Assembly: GCF_051014685.1 (NCBI RefSeq)
Contig: NW_027478925.1
Span: forward strand, 1 to 64,000
Reading direction: 5' to 3'
Length of the DNA: 64,000 bases
DNA from: Ptiloglossa arizonensis
Taxonomy: Eukaryota > Arthropoda > Insecta > Hymenoptera > Colletidae
Shown piece after piece: positions 11,501 through 24,599 of this stretch. The position numbers and the translations under genes were made by a program. The notes beneath the pieces are model-generated. The model ran no database searches, was not told where the DNA came from, and worked only from the letters and a program-made list of their open reading frames with translations. Every line of letters starts with the position of its first letter. Positions within the stretch are counted from its first letter, which is position 1.

Positions 11501-11700
11501 TTCCAATTGCATCGGAAAGTAGAAACTCGCCGATTACAACGGTATGTGTATTTTCTCCCTAGGCCGTTCTGGTTAAGCGTTTGGAGCAGCAGAATTGCGA
11601 AAAATTGTTTGCCTTCTCAACCATTTCTTGGCTTCAAACTCCCATATCTCGCGAACGGATTGACCAAACCCAAAAATTCCTATTGCATCTGAAAGTAGAA
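8600..11700. repeat. Decamer/octamer HOR, 1,769 and 1,415 bp spacing
   Basis: TCCAATTCCATCTG recurs at about 8676 and 10445 (1,769 bp, ten monomers with one 1-bp deletion). To its right, GAACGGTTTGACC (9535 and 10950), CCGTTATGG (about 9973 and 11388) and the CTCGCCGATTAC deletion (about 10111 and 11526) recur at 1,415 bp, or eight monomers less 1 bp. The second copy thus lacks the two monomers at about 9190-9540, including one CTCGGGAACGG variant. The CCGTTATGG variant creates an ATG, and the 1-bp deletion then shifts frame past the usual stop, giving a chance 99-codon frame at 9978-10277 and again at 11393-11692. Confidence 0.88.
10083..10262 (+). repeat. Monomer carrying the CTCGCCGATT 1-bp deletion
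   Basis: A haplotype with GCATCGGAAAGTAG and one C missing in CTCGCCCGATT. Five copies were seen, near 10111, 11526, 15421, 17544 and 20375, all in the left third. It tags four HOR blocks as relatives and explains why their units are 1 bp short of a multiple of 177. The deletion shifts the plus-strand frame so that translation bypasses the usual stop. The chance open frames around 9978-10277, 11393-11692, 15298-15561, 17421-17708 and 20252-20539 result from this, not from coding constraint. Confidence 0.85.
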
Positions 11701-12480
11701 ACTCGCTCGATTACCCCGGTATGTGTATTTTTTCCCTAGGCCATTCTGGTTAAGCGTTTGGAGCAGCAGAATTGCGAAAAATTTTTTGCCTTCTCAACCG
11801 TTCCTTGGCTTCAAACTCCCATATCTCGCGAACGGATTGACCTAACCCAAAAATTCCAATTGCATCTTAAAGTAGAAACTCGCCCGATTACAACGGTATG
11901 TGTATTTTCTCCCTAGGCCTTTCTGGTTAAGCGTTTGGAGCAGCAGAATTGCGAAAAATTGTTTGCCTTCTCAACCATTTCTTGGCTTCAAACTCCCATA
12001 TCTCGCGAACGGATTGACCTAACCCAAAAATTCCAATTGCATCTGAAAGTAGAAACTCGCCCGATTACAACGGTATGTGTATTTTTTCCCTAGGCCATTC
12101 TGGTTAAGCGTTTGGAGCAGCAGAATTGCGAAAAATTGTTTGCCTTCTCAACCATTTCTTGGCTTCAAACTCCCATATCTCGCGAACGGATTGACCAAAC
12201 CCAAAAATTCCTATTGCATCTGAAAGTAGAAACTCGCTCGATTACCACGGTATGTGTATTTTTTCCCTAGGCCATTCTGGTTAAGCGTTTGGAGCAGCAG
12301 AATTGCGAAAAATTTTTTGCCTTCTCAACCGTTCCTTGGCTTCAAACTCCCATATCTCGCGAACGGATTGACCTAACCCAAAAATTCCAATTGCATCTGA
12401 AAGTAGAAACTCGCCCGATTACAACGGTATGTGTATTTTTTCCCTAGGCCATTCTGGTTAAGCGTTTGGAGAAGCAGAAT
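11640..12480. repeat. Trimer duplication, 531 bp spacing
   Basis: CTCGCTCGATTACC followed by the CCGTTCCTTGG monomer occurs at about 11703 and 12234, 531 bp (three monomers) apart. The two copies differ at least at CCCCGG against CCACGG just after the shared CTCGCTCGATTA. The AGGCCTTTCTGG variant at 11915 has relatives at 17931 and 20762, so this segment is also the ancestor or product of part of the 17.4-20.8 kb HOR. Confidence 0.75.
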
Positions 12481-13180
12481 TGCGAAAAATTTGTTGTCTT
12501 CTCAACCATTTCTTAGCTTCAAACTACCATATCTCGCGAACGGATTGACATAACCCAAAAATTCCTGTTGCATCTGAAAGTAGAAACTCGCCCGATTACA
12601 ACGGTATGTGTATTTTTTCCCTAGGCCATTCTTGTTAAGCGTTTGGAGCAGCAGAATTGCGAAAAATTTTTTGCCTTCTCAACCATTTCATGGCTTCAAA
12701 CTCCCATATCTCGCGAACGGATTGACCTAACCCAAAAATTCCTATTGCTTCTGACAGTAGAAACTCGCCCGGTTACAGCGGTAGGTGTATTTTTACCCTA
12801 GGCCATTCTGGTTAAGCGTTTGGAGCAGCAGAATTGCGAAAAATTTGTTGTCTTCTCAACCATTTCTTAGCTTCAAACTACCATATCTCGCGAACGGATT
12901 GACATAACCCAAAAATTCCTGTTGCATCTGAAAGTAGAAACTCGCCCGATTACAACGGTATGTGTATTTTTTCCCTAGGCCATTCTTGTTAAGCGTTTGG
13001 AGCAGCAGAATTGCGAAAAATTTTTTGCCTTCTCAACCATTTCATGGCTTCAAACTCCCATATCTCGCGAACGGATTGACCTAACCCAAAAATTCCTATT
13101 GCTTCTGAAAGTAGAGACTCGCCCGATTACAGCGGTAGGTGTATTTTTACCCTAGGCCATTCTGGTTAAGCGTTTGAAGC
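12468..13180. repeat. Dimer duplication, 354 bp spacing, inside a 1,062-bp hexamer
   Basis: ACTACCATATC at about 12525 and 12879, and TAGGTGTATTTTTACCC at 12782 and 13136, are both 354 bp (two monomers) apart. Across the wider stretch, GGAGAAGCAG at 12468 and 13530 and GACCAAACCC at 12193 and 13255 are 1,062 bp (six monomers) apart. A dimer seems to have been duplicated inside the interval between the hexamer copies. Confidence 0.78.
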
Positions 13181-13599
13181 AGCAGAATTGCGAAAAATTT
13201 TTTGCCTTCTCAACCATTTCTTGGCTTCAAACTTCCATATCTCGCGAACGGATTGACCAAACCCAAAAATTCCTATTGCATCTGAAAGTAGAAACTCGCC
13301 CGATTACCACGGTATGTGTATTTTTTCCCTAGGCCATTCTGGTTAAGCGTTTGGAGCAGCAGAATTGCGAAAAATTGTTTGCCTTCTCAACCATTTCTTG
13401 GCTTCAAACTCTCATATCTCGCGAACGGATTGACCTAACCCAAAAATTCCAATTGCATCTGAAAGTAGAAACTCGCCCGATTACAACGGTATGTGTATTT
13501 TTTCCCTAGGCCATTCTGGTTAAGCGTTTGGAGAAGCAGAATTGCGAAAAATTTGTTGTCTTCTCAACCATTTCTTAGCTTCAAACTACCATATCTCGC

Positions 13600-16500
13600 G
13601 AACGGATTGACCTAACCCAAAAATTCCTATTGCTTCTGAAAGTAGAAACTCGCCCGATTACAGCGGTAGGTGTATTTTTACCCTAGGCCATTCTGGTTAA
13701 GCGTTTGGAGCAGCAGAATTGCGAAAAATTTTTTGCCTTCTCAACCATTTCTTGGTTTCAAACTCCCATATCTCGCGAACGGATTGACCTAACCCAAAAA
13801 TTCCTGTAGCGTCTGAAAGCAGAAACTCGCTCGATTACAACGGTATGTGTGTTTTTTCCCTAGGCCATTCTGGTTAAGCGTTTGAAGCAGCAGAATTGCG
13901 AAAAATTTGTTGTCTTCTCAACCATTTCTTAGCTTCAAACTGCCATATCTCGCGAACGGATTGACCTAACCCAAAAATTCCAATTGCATCTGAAAGTAGA
14001 AACTCGCCCGATTACAACGGTATGTGTATTTTCTCCCTAGGCCATTCTGGTTAAGCGTTTGGAGCAGCAGAATTGCGAAAAATTGTTTGCCTTCTCAACC
14101 ATTTCTTGGCTTCAAACTCCCATATCTCGCGAACGGATTGACCTAACCCAAAAATTCCAATTGCACCTGAAAGTAGAAACTCGCCCGGTTACAACGGTAT
14201 GTGTATTTTTTCCCTAGGCCATTCTGGTTAAGCGTTTGGAGCAGCAGAATTGCGAAAAATTTGTTGTCTTCTCAACCATTTCTTAGCTTCAAACTACCAT
14301 ATCTCGCGAACGGATTGACATAACCCAAAAATTCCTGTTGCATCTGAAAGTAGAAACTCGCCCGATTACAACGGTATGTGTATTTTTTCCCTAGGCCATT
14401 CTTGTTAAGCGTTTGGAGCAGCAGAATTGCGAAAAATTTTTTGCCTTCTCAAACATTTCTTGGCTTCAAACTCCCATATCTCGCGAACGGATTGACCTAA
14501 CCCAAAAATTCCTATTGCTTCTGAAAGTGGAAACTCGCCCGATTACAACGGTATGTGTATTTTTTCCCTAGGCCATTCTGGTTAAGCGTTTGAAGCAGCA
14601 GAATTGCGAAAAATTTTTTGCCTTCTCAACCATTTCATGGCTTCAAACTCCCATATCTCGGGAACGGATTGACCTAATCCAAAAATTCCTATTGCTTCTA
14701 AAAGTCGAATCTCGCCCGATTACAACGGTATGTGTATTTTTTCCCTAGGCCATTCTGGTTAAGCGTTTGAAGCAGCAGAATTGCGAAAAATTTGTTGTCT
14801 TCTCAACCATTTCTTGGTTTCAAACTCCCATATCTCGCGAACGGATTGACCTAACCCAAAAATTCCTGTAGCGTCTGAAAGTAGAAACTCGCTCGATTAC
14901 AACGGTATGTGTATTTTTTCCCTAGGCCATTCTGGTTAAGCGTTTGAAGCAGCAGAATTGCGAAAAATTTGTTGTCTTCTCAACCATTTCTTAGCTTCAA
15001 ACTCCCATATCTCGCGAACGGATTGACCTAACCCAAAAATTCCAATTGCATCTGAAAGTAGAAACTCGCCCGATTACAACGGTATGTGTATTTTCTCCCT
15101 AGGCCGTTCTGGTTAAGCGTTTGGAGCAGCAGAATTGCGAAAAATTGTTTGCCTTCTCAACCATTTCTTGGCTTCAAACTCCCATATCTCGCGAACGGAT
15201 TGACCTAACCCAAAAATTCCAATTGCATCTGAAAGTAGAAACTCGCCCGATTACAACGGTATGTGTATTTTCTCCCTAGGCCGTTCTGGTTAAGCGTTTG
15301 GAGCAGCAGAATTGCGAAAAATTGTTTGCCTTCTCAACCATTTCTTGGCTTCAAACTCCCATATCTCGCGAACGGATTGACCTAACCCAAAAATTCCAAT
15401 TGCATCGGAAAGTAGAAACTCGCCGATTACAACGGTATGTGTATTTTTTCCCTAGGCCATTCTGGTTAAGCGTTTGGAGAAGCAGAATTGCGAAAAATTT
15501 GTTGTCTTCTCAACCATTTCTTAGCTTCAAACTACCATATCTCGCGAACGGATTGACATAACCCAAAAATTCCTGTTGCATCTGAAAGTAGAAACTCGCC
15601 CGATTACAACGGTATGTGTATTTTTTCCCTAGGCCATTCTTGTTAAGCGTTTGGAGCAGCAGAATTGCGAAAAATTTTTTGCCTTCTCAACCATTTCATG
15701 GCTTCAAACTCCCATATCTCGCGAACGGATTGACCTAACCCAAAAATTCCTATTGCTTCTGAAAGTAGAAACTCGCCCGATTACAGCGGTAGGTGTATTT
15801 TTACCCTAGGCCATTCTGGTTAAGCGTTTGGAGCAGCAGAATTGCGAAAAATTTTTTGCCTTCTCAACCATTTCTTGGTTTCAAACTCCCATATCTCGCG
15901 AACGGATTGACCTAACCCAAAAATTCCTGTAGCGTCTGAAAGCAGAAACTCGCTCGATTACAACGGTATGTGTATTTTTTCCCTAGGCCATTCTGGTTAA
16001 GCGTTTGAAGCAGCAGAATTGCGAAAAATTTGTTGTCTTCTCAACCATTTCTTAGCTTCAAACTGCCATATCTCGCGAACGGATTGACCTAACCCAAAAA
16101 TTCCAATTGCATCTGAAAGTAGAAACTCGCCCGATTACAACGGTATGTGTATTTTCTCCCTAGGCCATTCTGGTTAAGCGTTTGGAGCAGCAGAATTGCG
16201 AAAAATTGTTTGCCTTCTCAACCATTTCTTGGCTTCAAACTCCCATATCTCGCGAACGGATTGACCTAACCCAAAAATTCCAATTGCACCTGAAAGTAGA
16301 AACTCGCCCGGTTACAACGGTATGTGTATTTTTTCCCTAGGCCATTCTGGTTAAGCGTTTGGAGCAGCAGAATTGCGAAAAATTTGTTGTCTTCTCAACC
16401 ATTTCTTAGCTTCAAACTACCATATCTCGCGAACGGATTGACATAACCCAAAAATTCCTGTTGCATCTGAAAGTAGAAACTTGCCCGATTACAACGGTAT

Positions 16501-17570
16501 GTGTATTTTTTCCCTAGGCCATTCTTGTTAAGCGTTTGGAGCAGCAGAATTGCGAAAAATTTTTTGCCTTCTCAAACATTTCTTGGCTTCAAACTCCCAT
16601 ATCTCGCGAACGGATTGACCTAACCCAAAAATTCCTATTGCTTCTGAAAGTGGAAACTCGCCCGATTACAACGGTATGTGTATTTTTTCCCTAGGCCATT
16701 CTGGATAAGCGTTTGAAGCAGCAGAATTGCGAAAAATTTTTTGCCTTCTCAACCATTTCATGGCTTCAAACTCCCATATCTCGGGAACGGATTGACCTAA
16801 CCCAAAAATTCCTATTGCTTCTAAAAGTCGAATCTCGCCCGATTACAACGGTATGTGTATTTTTTCCCTAGGCCATTCTGGTTAAGCGTTTGAAGCAGCA
16901 GAATTGCGAAAAATTTGTTGTCTTCTCAACCATTTCTTGGTTTCAAACTCCCATATCTCGCGAACGGATTGACCTAACCCAAAAATTCCTGTAGCGTCTG
17001 AAAGTAGAAACTCGCTCGATTACAACGGTATGTGTATTTTTTCCCTAGGCCATTCTGGTTAAGCGTTTGAAGCAGCAGAATTGCGAAAAATTTGTTGTCT
17101 TCTCAACCATTTCTTAGCTTCAAACTCCCATATCTCGCGAACGGATTGACCTAACCCAAAAATTCCAATTGCATCTGAAAGTAGAAACTCGCCCGATTAC
17201 AACGGTATGTGTATTTTCTCCCTAGGCCGTTCTGGTTAAGCGTTTGGAGCAGCAGAATTGCGAAAAATTGTTTGCCTTCTCAACCATTTCTTGGCTTCAA
17301 ACTCCCATATCTCGCGAACGGATTGACCTAACCCAAAAATTCCAATTGCATCTGAAAGTAGAAACTCGCCCGATTACAACGGTATGTGTATTTTCTCCCT
17401 AGGCCGTTCTGGTTAAGCGTTTGGAGCAGCAGAATTGCGAAAAATTGTTTGCCTTCTCAACTATTTCTTGGCTTCAAACTCCCATATCTCGCGAACGGAT
17501 TGACCTAACCCAAAAATTCCAATTGCATCGGAAAGTAGAAACTCGCCGATTACAACGGTATGTGTATTTT
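13600..17570. repeat. Dodecamer HOR, 2,123 bp x about 1.9
   Basis: Twelve monomers less one base recur. Pairs are TTGCACCTG at 14161/16284, GCAGAAACTCGCTCG at 13819/15942, CTCGGGAACGG at 14659/16782 and the CTCGCCGATTAC deletion near 15421/17544. Homologous parts run about 13,600-15,440 and 15,720-17,563. After the shared deletion the copies part (TATTTTTTCCC against TATTTTCTCCC). The 1-bp deletion accounts for the unit being 2,123 rather than 2,124 bp. Small differences remain, such as GTGTTTTTTCCC at 13849 and GGATAAGCG near 16704. Confidence 0.9.
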
Positions 17571-20500
17571 CTCCCTAGGCCGTTCTGGTTAAGCGTTTGG
17601 AGCAGCAGAATTGCGAAAAATTGTTTGCCTTCTCAACCATTTCTTGGCTTCAAACTCCCATATCTCGCGAACGGATTGACCAAACCCAAAAATTCCTATT
17701 GCATCTGAAAGTAGAAACTCGCTCGATTACCACGGTATGTGTATTTTTTCCCTAGGCCATTCTGGTTAAGCGTTTGGAGCAGCAGAATTGCTAAAAATTT
17801 TTTGCCTTCTCAACCGTTCCTTGGCTTCAAACTCCCATATCTCGCGAACGGATTGACCTAACCCAAAAATTCCAATTGCATCTGAAAGTAGAAACTCGCC
17901 CGATTACAACGGTATGTGTATTTTCTCCCTAGGCCTTTCTGGTTAAGCGTTTGGAGCAGCAGAATTGCGAAAAATTGTTTGCCTTCTCAACCATTTCTTG
18001 GCTTCAAACTCCCATATCTCGCGAACGGATTGACCTAACCCAAAAATTCCAATTGCATCTGAAAGTAGAAACTCGCCCGATTACAACGGTATGTGTATTT
18101 TTTCCCTAGGCCATTCTGGTTAAGCGTTTGGAGCAGCAGAATTGCGAAAAATTTGTTGTCTTCTCAACCATTTCTTAGCTTCAAACTACCATATCTCGCG
18201 AACGGATTGACATAACCCAAAAATTCCTGTTGCATCTGAAAGTAGAAACTCGCCCGATTACAACGGTATGTGTATTTTTTCCCTAGGCCATTCTTGTTAA
18301 GCGTTTGGAGCAGCAGAATTGCGAAAAATTTTTTGCCTTCTCAACCATTTCATGGCTTCAAACTCCCATATCTCGCGAACGGATTGACCTAACCCAAAAA
18401 TTCCTATTGCTTCTGAAAGTAGAGACTCGCCCGATTACAGCGGTAGGTGTATTTTTACCCTAGGCCATTCTGGTTAAGCGTTTGAAGCAGCAGAATTGCG
18501 AAAAATTTTTTGCCTTCTCAACCATTTCTTGGCTTCAAACTTCCATATCTCGCGAACGGATTGACCAAACCCAAAAATTCCTATTGCATCTGAAAGTAGA
18601 AGCTCGCCCGATTATCACGGTATGTGTATTTTTTCCCTAGGCCATTCTGGTTAAGCGTTTGGAGCAGCAGAATTGCGAAAAATTGTTTGCCTTCTCAACC
18701 ATTTCTTGGCTTCAAACTCTCATATCACGCGAACGGATTGACCTAACCCAAAAATTCCAATTGCATCTGAAGGTAGAAACTCGCCCGATTACAACGGTAT
18801 GTGTATTTTTTCCCTAGGCCATTCTGGTTAAGCGTTTGGAGAAGCAGAATTGCGAAAAATTTGTTGTCTTCTCAACCATTTCTTAGCTTCAAACTACCAT
18901 ATCTCGCGAACGGATTGACATAACCCAAAAATTCCTGTTGCATCTGAAAGTAGAAACTCGCCCGATTACAACGGTATGTGTATTTTTTCCCTAGGCCATT
19001 CTTGTTAAGCGTTTGGAGCAGCAGAATTGCGAAAAATTTTTTGCCTTCTCAACCATTTCATGGCTTCAAACTCCCATATCTCGCGAACGGATTGACCTAA
19101 CCCAAAAATTCCTATTGCTTCTGAAAGTAGAAACTCGCCCGATTACAGCGGTAGGTGTATTTTTACCCTAGGCCATTCTGGTTAAGCGTTTGGAGCAGCA
19201 GCATTGCGAAAAATTTTTTGCCTTCTCAACCATTTCTTGGTTTCAAACTCCCATATCTCGCGAACGGATTGACCTAACCCAAAAATTCCTGTAGCGTCTG
19301 AAAGCAGAAACTCGCTCGATTACAACGGTATGTGTATTTTTTCCCTAGGCCATTCTGGTTAAGCGTTTGAAGCAGCAGAATTGCGAAAAATTTGTTGTCT
19401 TCTCAACCATTTCTTAGCTTCAAACTGCCATATCTCGCGAACGGATTGACCTAACCCAAAAATTCCAATTGCATCTGAAAGTAGAAACTCGCCCGATTAC
19501 AACGGTATGTGTATTTTCTCCCTAGGCCATTCTGGTTAAGCGTTTGGAGCAGCAGAATTGCGAAAAATTGTTTGCCTTCTCAACCATTTCTTGGCTTCAA
19601 ACTCCCATATCTCGCGAACGGATTGACCTAACCCAAAAATTCCTATTGCTTCTGAAAGTGGAAACTCGCCCGATTACAAAGGTATGTGTATTTTTTCCCT
19701 AGGCCATTCTGGTTAAGCGTTTGAAGCAGCAGAATTGCGAAAAATTTGTTGTCTTCTCAACCATTTCTTGGTTTCAAACTCCCATATCTCGCGAACGGAT
19801 TGACCTAACCCAAAAATGCCTGTAGCGTCTGAAAGTAGAAACTCGCTCGATTACAACGGTATGTGTATTTTTTCCCTAGGCCATTCTGGTTAAGCGTTTG
19901 AAGCAGCAGAATTGCGAAAAATTTGTTGTCTTCTCAACCATTTCTTAGCTTCAAACTCCCATATCTCGCGAACGGATTGACCTAACCCAAAAATTCCAAT
20001 TGCATCTGAAAGTAGAAACTCGCCCGATTACAACGGTATGTGTATTTTCTCCCTAGGCCGTTCTGGTTAAGCGTTTGGAGCAGCAGAATTGCGAAAAATT
20101 GTTTGCCTTCTCAACCATTTCTTGGCTTCAAACTCCCATATCTCGCGAACGGATTGACCTAACCCAAAAATTCCGATTGCATCTGAAAGTAGAAACTCGC
20201 CCGATTACAACGGTATGTGTATTTTCTCCCTAGGCCGTTCTGGTTAAGCGTTTGGAGCAGCAGAATTGCGAAAAATTGTTTGCCTTCTCAACCATTTCTT
20301 GGCTTCAAACTCCCATATCTCGCGAACGGATTGACCTAACCCAAAAATTCCAATTGCATCGGAAAGTAGAAACTCGCCGATTACAACGGTATGTGTATTT
20401 TCTCCCTAGGCCGTTCTGGTTAAGCGTTTGGAGCAGCAGAATTGCGAAAAATTGTTTGCCTTCTCAACCATTTCTTGGCTTCAAACTCCCATATCTCGCG

Positions 20501-22120
20501 AACGGATTGACCAAACCCAAAAATTCCTATTGCATCTGAAAGTAGAAACTCGCTCGATTACCACGGTATGTGTATTTTTTCCCTAGGCCATTCTGGTTAA
20601 GCGTTTGGAGCAGCAGAATTGCGAAAAATTTTTTGCCTTCTCAACCGTTCCTTGGCTTCAAACTCCCATATCTCGCGAACGGATTGACCTAACCCAAAAA
20701 TTCCAATTGCATCTGAAAGTAGAAACTCGCCCGATTACAACGGTATGTGTATTTTCTCCCTAGGCCTTTCTGGTTAAGCGTTTGGAGCAGCAGAATTGCG
20801 AAAAATTTTTTGCCTTCTCAACCATTTCATGGCTTCAAACTCCCATATCTCGCGAACGGATTGACCTAACCCAAAAATTCCTATTGCTTCTGAAAGTAGA
20901 GACTCGCCCGATTACAGCGGTAGGTGTATTTTTACCCTAGGCCATTCTGGTTAAGCGTTTGAAGCAGCAGAATTGCGAAAAATTTTTTGCCTTCTCAACC
21001 ATTTCTTGGCTTCAAACTTCCATATCTCGCGAACGGATTGACCAAACCCAAAAATTCCTATTGCATCTGAAAGTAGAAACTCGCCCGATTACCACGGTAT
21101 GTGTATTTTTTCCCTAGGCCATTCTGGTTAAGCGTTTGGAGCAGCAGAATTGCGAAAAATTGTTTGCCTTCTCAACCATTTCTTGGCTTCAAACTCTCAT
21201 ATCACGCGAACGGATTGACCTAACCCAAAAATTCCAATTGCATCTGAAAGTAGAAACTCGCCCGATTACAACGGTATGTGTATTTTTTCCCTAGGCCATT
21301 CTGGTTAAGCGTTTGGAGAAGCAGAATTGCGAAAAATTTGTTGTCTTCTCAACCATTTCTTAGCTTCAAACTACCATATCTCGCGAACGGATTGACATAA
21401 CCCAAAAATTCCTGTTGCATCTGAAAGTAGAAACTCGCCCGATTACAACGGTATGTGTATTTTTTCCCTAGGCCATTCTTGTTAAGCGTTTGGAGCAGCA
21501 GAATTGCGAAAAATTTTTTGCCTTCTCAACCATTTCATGGCTTCAAACTCCCATATCTCGCGAACGGATTGACCTAACCCAAAAATTCCTATTGCTTCTG
21601 AAAGTAGAAACTCGCCCGATTACAGCGGTAGGTGTATTTTTACCCTAGGCCATTCTGGTTAAGCGTTTGGAGCAGCAGAATTGCGAAAAATTTTTTGCCT
21701 TCTCAACCATTTCTTGGTTTCAAACTCCCATATCTCGCGAACGGATTGACCTAACCCAAAAATTCCTGTAGCGTCTGAAAGCAGAAACTCGCACGATTAC
21801 AACGGTATGTGTATTTTTTCCCTAGGCCATTCTGGTTAAGCGTTTGAAGCAGCAGAATTGCGAAAAATTTGTTGTCTTCTCAACCATTTCTTAGCTTCAA
21901 ACTGCCATATCTCGCGAACGGATTGACCTAACCCAAAAATTCCAATTGCATCTGAAAGTAGAAACTCGCCCGATTACAACGGTATGTGTATTTTCTCCCT
22001 AGGCCATTCTGGTTAAGCGTTTGGAGCAGCAGAATTGCGAAAAATTGTTTGCCTTCTCAACCATTTCTTGGCTTCAAACTCCCATATCTCGCGAACGGAT
22101 TGACCTAACCCAAAAATTCC
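17400..22120. repeat. 16-mer/14-mer HOR, 2,831 and 2,477 bp spacing
   Basis: In the left part of each copy markers are 2,831 bp apart: the CTCGCCGATTAC deletion near 17544/20375 and AGGCCTTTCTGG at 17931/20762. From GTAGAGACTCG (18419/20896) onward the spacing is 2,477 bp, supported by CATATCACGCG (18721/21198), GGAGAAGCAG (about 18838/21315) and GCAGAAACTCG (19304/21781). The drop of 354 bp is exactly two monomers, so the second copy lacks the pair at about 17970-18330. Similarity ends near 19640/22120. The stretch 19.6-20.2 kb, between the shared parts, resembles the 16.6-17.2 kb part of the dodecamer. Confidence 0.88.
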
Positions 22121-22124
22121 AATT

Positions 22125-24300
22125 GCACCTGAAAGTAGAAACTCGCCCGGTTACAACGGTATGTGTATTTTTTCCCTAGGCCATTCTGGTTAAGCGTTTG
22201 GAGCAGCAGAATTGCGAAAAATTTGTTGTCTTCTCAACCATTTCTTAGCTTCAAACTACCATATCTCGCGAACGGATTGACATAACCCAAAAATTCCTGT
22301 TGCATCTGAAAGTAGAAACTCGCCCGATTAGAACGGTATGTGTATTTTTTCCCTAGGCCATTCTGGTTAAGCGTTTGAAGCAGCAGAATTGCGAAAAATT
22401 TTTTGCCTTCTCAACCATTTCATGGCTTCAAACTCCCATATCTCGCGAACGGATTGACCTAACCCAAAAATTCCTATTGCTTCTGAAAGTGGAAACTCGC
22501 CCGATTACAACGGTATGTGTATTTTTTCCCTAGGCCATTCTGGTTAAGCGTTTGAAGCAGCAGAATTGCGAAAAATTTTTTGCCTTCTCAACCATTTCAT
22601 GGCTTCAAACTCCCACATCTCGGGAACGGATTGACCTAACCCAAAAATTCCTATTGCTTCTAAAAGTCGAAACTCGCCCGATTACAACGGTATGTGTATT
22701 TTTTCCCTAGGCCATTCTGGTTAAGCGTTTGAAGCAGCAGAATTGCGAAAAATTTTTTGCCTTCTCAACCATTTCATGGCTTCAAACTCCCATATCTCGG
22801 GAACGGATTGACCTAACCCAAAAATTCCTATTGCTTCTAAAAGTCGAAACTCGCCCGATTACAACGGTATGTGTATTTTTTCCCTAGGCCATTCTGGTTA
22901 AGCGTTTGAAGCAGCAGAATTGCGAAAAATTTGTTGTCTTCTCAACCATTTCTTGGTTTCAAACTCCCATATCTCGCGAACGGATTGACCTAACCCAAAA
23001 ATTCCTATTGCTACTAAAAGTCGAAACTCGCCCGATTACAACGGTATGTGTATTTTTTCCCTAGGCCATTCTGGTTAAGCGTTTGAAGCAGCAGAATTGC
23101 GAAAAATTTGTTGTCTTCTCAACCATTTCTTAGCTTCAAACTCCCATATCTCGCGAACGGATTGACCTAACCCAAAAATTCCAATTGCATCTGAAAGTAG
23201 AAACTCGCCCGATTACAACGGTGTGTGTATTTTCTCCCTAGGCCATTCTGGTTAAGCGTTTGGAGCAGCAGAATTGCGAAAAATTGTTTGCCCTCTCAAC
23301 CATTTCTTGGCTTCAAACTCCCATATCTCGCGAACGGATTGACCTAACCCAAAAATTCCAATTGCATCTGAAAGTAGAAACTCGCCCGGTTACAACGGTA
23401 TGTGTATTTTTTCCCTAGGCCATTCTGGTTAAGCGTTTGGAGCAGCAGAATTGCGAAAAATTTGTTGTCTTCTCAACCATTTCTTAGCTTCAAACTACCA
23501 TATCTCGCGAACGGATTGACATAACCCAAAAATTCCTGTTGCATCTGAAAGTAGAAACTCGCCCGATTACAACGGTATGTGTATTTTTTCCCTAGGCCAT
23601 TCTTGTTAAGCGTTTGGAGCAGCAGAATTGCGAAAAATTTTTTGCCTTCTCAAACATTTCTTGGCTTCAAACTCCCATATCTCGCGAACGGATTGACCTA
23701 ACCCAAAAATTCCTATTGCTTCTGAAAGTGGAAACTCGCCCGATTACAATGGTATGTGTATTTTTTCCCTAGGCCATTCTGGTTAAGCGTTTGAAGCAGC
23801 AGAATTGCGAAAAATTTTTTGCCGTCTCAACCATTTCATGGCTTCAAACTCCCATATCTCGGGAACGGATTGACCTAACCCAAAAATTCCTATTGCTTCT
23901 AAAAGTCGAAACTCGCCCGATTACAACGGTATGTGTATTTTTTCCCTAGGCCATTCTGGTTAAGCGTTTGAAGCAGCAGAATTGCGAAAAATTTTTTGCC
24001 TTCTCAACCATTTCATGGCTTCAAACTCCCATATCTCGGGAACGGATTGACCTAACCCAAAAATTCCTATTGCTTCTAAAAGTCGAAACTCGCCCGATTA
24101 CAACGGTATGTGTATTTTTTCCCTAGGCCATTCTGGTTAAGCGTTTGAAGCAGCAGAATTGCGAAAAATTTGTTGTCTTCTCAACCATTTCTTGGTTTCA
24201 AACTCCCATATCTCGCGAACGGATTGACCTAACCCAAAAATTCCTGTAGCGTCTGAAAGTAGAAACTCGCTCGATTACAACGGTATGTGTATTTTTTCCC
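22125..24300. repeat. Heptameric HOR block B, 1,239 bp x about 1.7
   Basis: Spacing of exactly 1,239 bp is shown by GCCCGGTTAC (22146/23385), ACTACC (22256/23495) and the paired CTCGGGAACGG monomers (22621/23860 and 22798/24037). The unit contains two adjacent near-identical monomers of the GTTTGAAGCAG...TTTCATGG...CTCGGGAACGG...TTGCTTCTAAAAGTCG kind, a local monomer duplication. Copies differ in the third monomer (TTCTGG/TTTGAAGC/CATGG against TTCTTG/TTTGGAGC/TTGG). Its monomers are a different set from block A, although the period is the same. Confidence 0.88.
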
Positions 24301-24599
24301 TAGGCCATTCTGGTTAAGCGTTTGAAGCAGCAGAATTGCGAAAAATTTTTTGCCTTCTCAACCATTTCATGGCTTCAAACTCCCATATCTCGGGAACGGA
24401 TTGACCTAACCCAAAAATTCCTATTGCTTCTAAAAGTCGAAACTCGCCCGATTACAACGGTATGTGTATTTTCTCCCTAGGCCGTTCTGGTTAAGCGTTT
24501 GGAGCAGCAGAATTGCGAAAAATTGTTTGCCTTCTCAACCATTTCTTGGCTTCAAACTCCCATATCTCGCGAACGGATTGACCTAACCCAAAAATTCCA

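Noticed and set aside
9978..20539. 87-99 codon open frames at 9978, 11393, 15298, 17421 and 20252
   Set aside because: All depend on the CTCGCCGATT single-base deletion, which shifts the frame past the usual stop. A frameshift-created frame in a satellite is not evidence of a gene.
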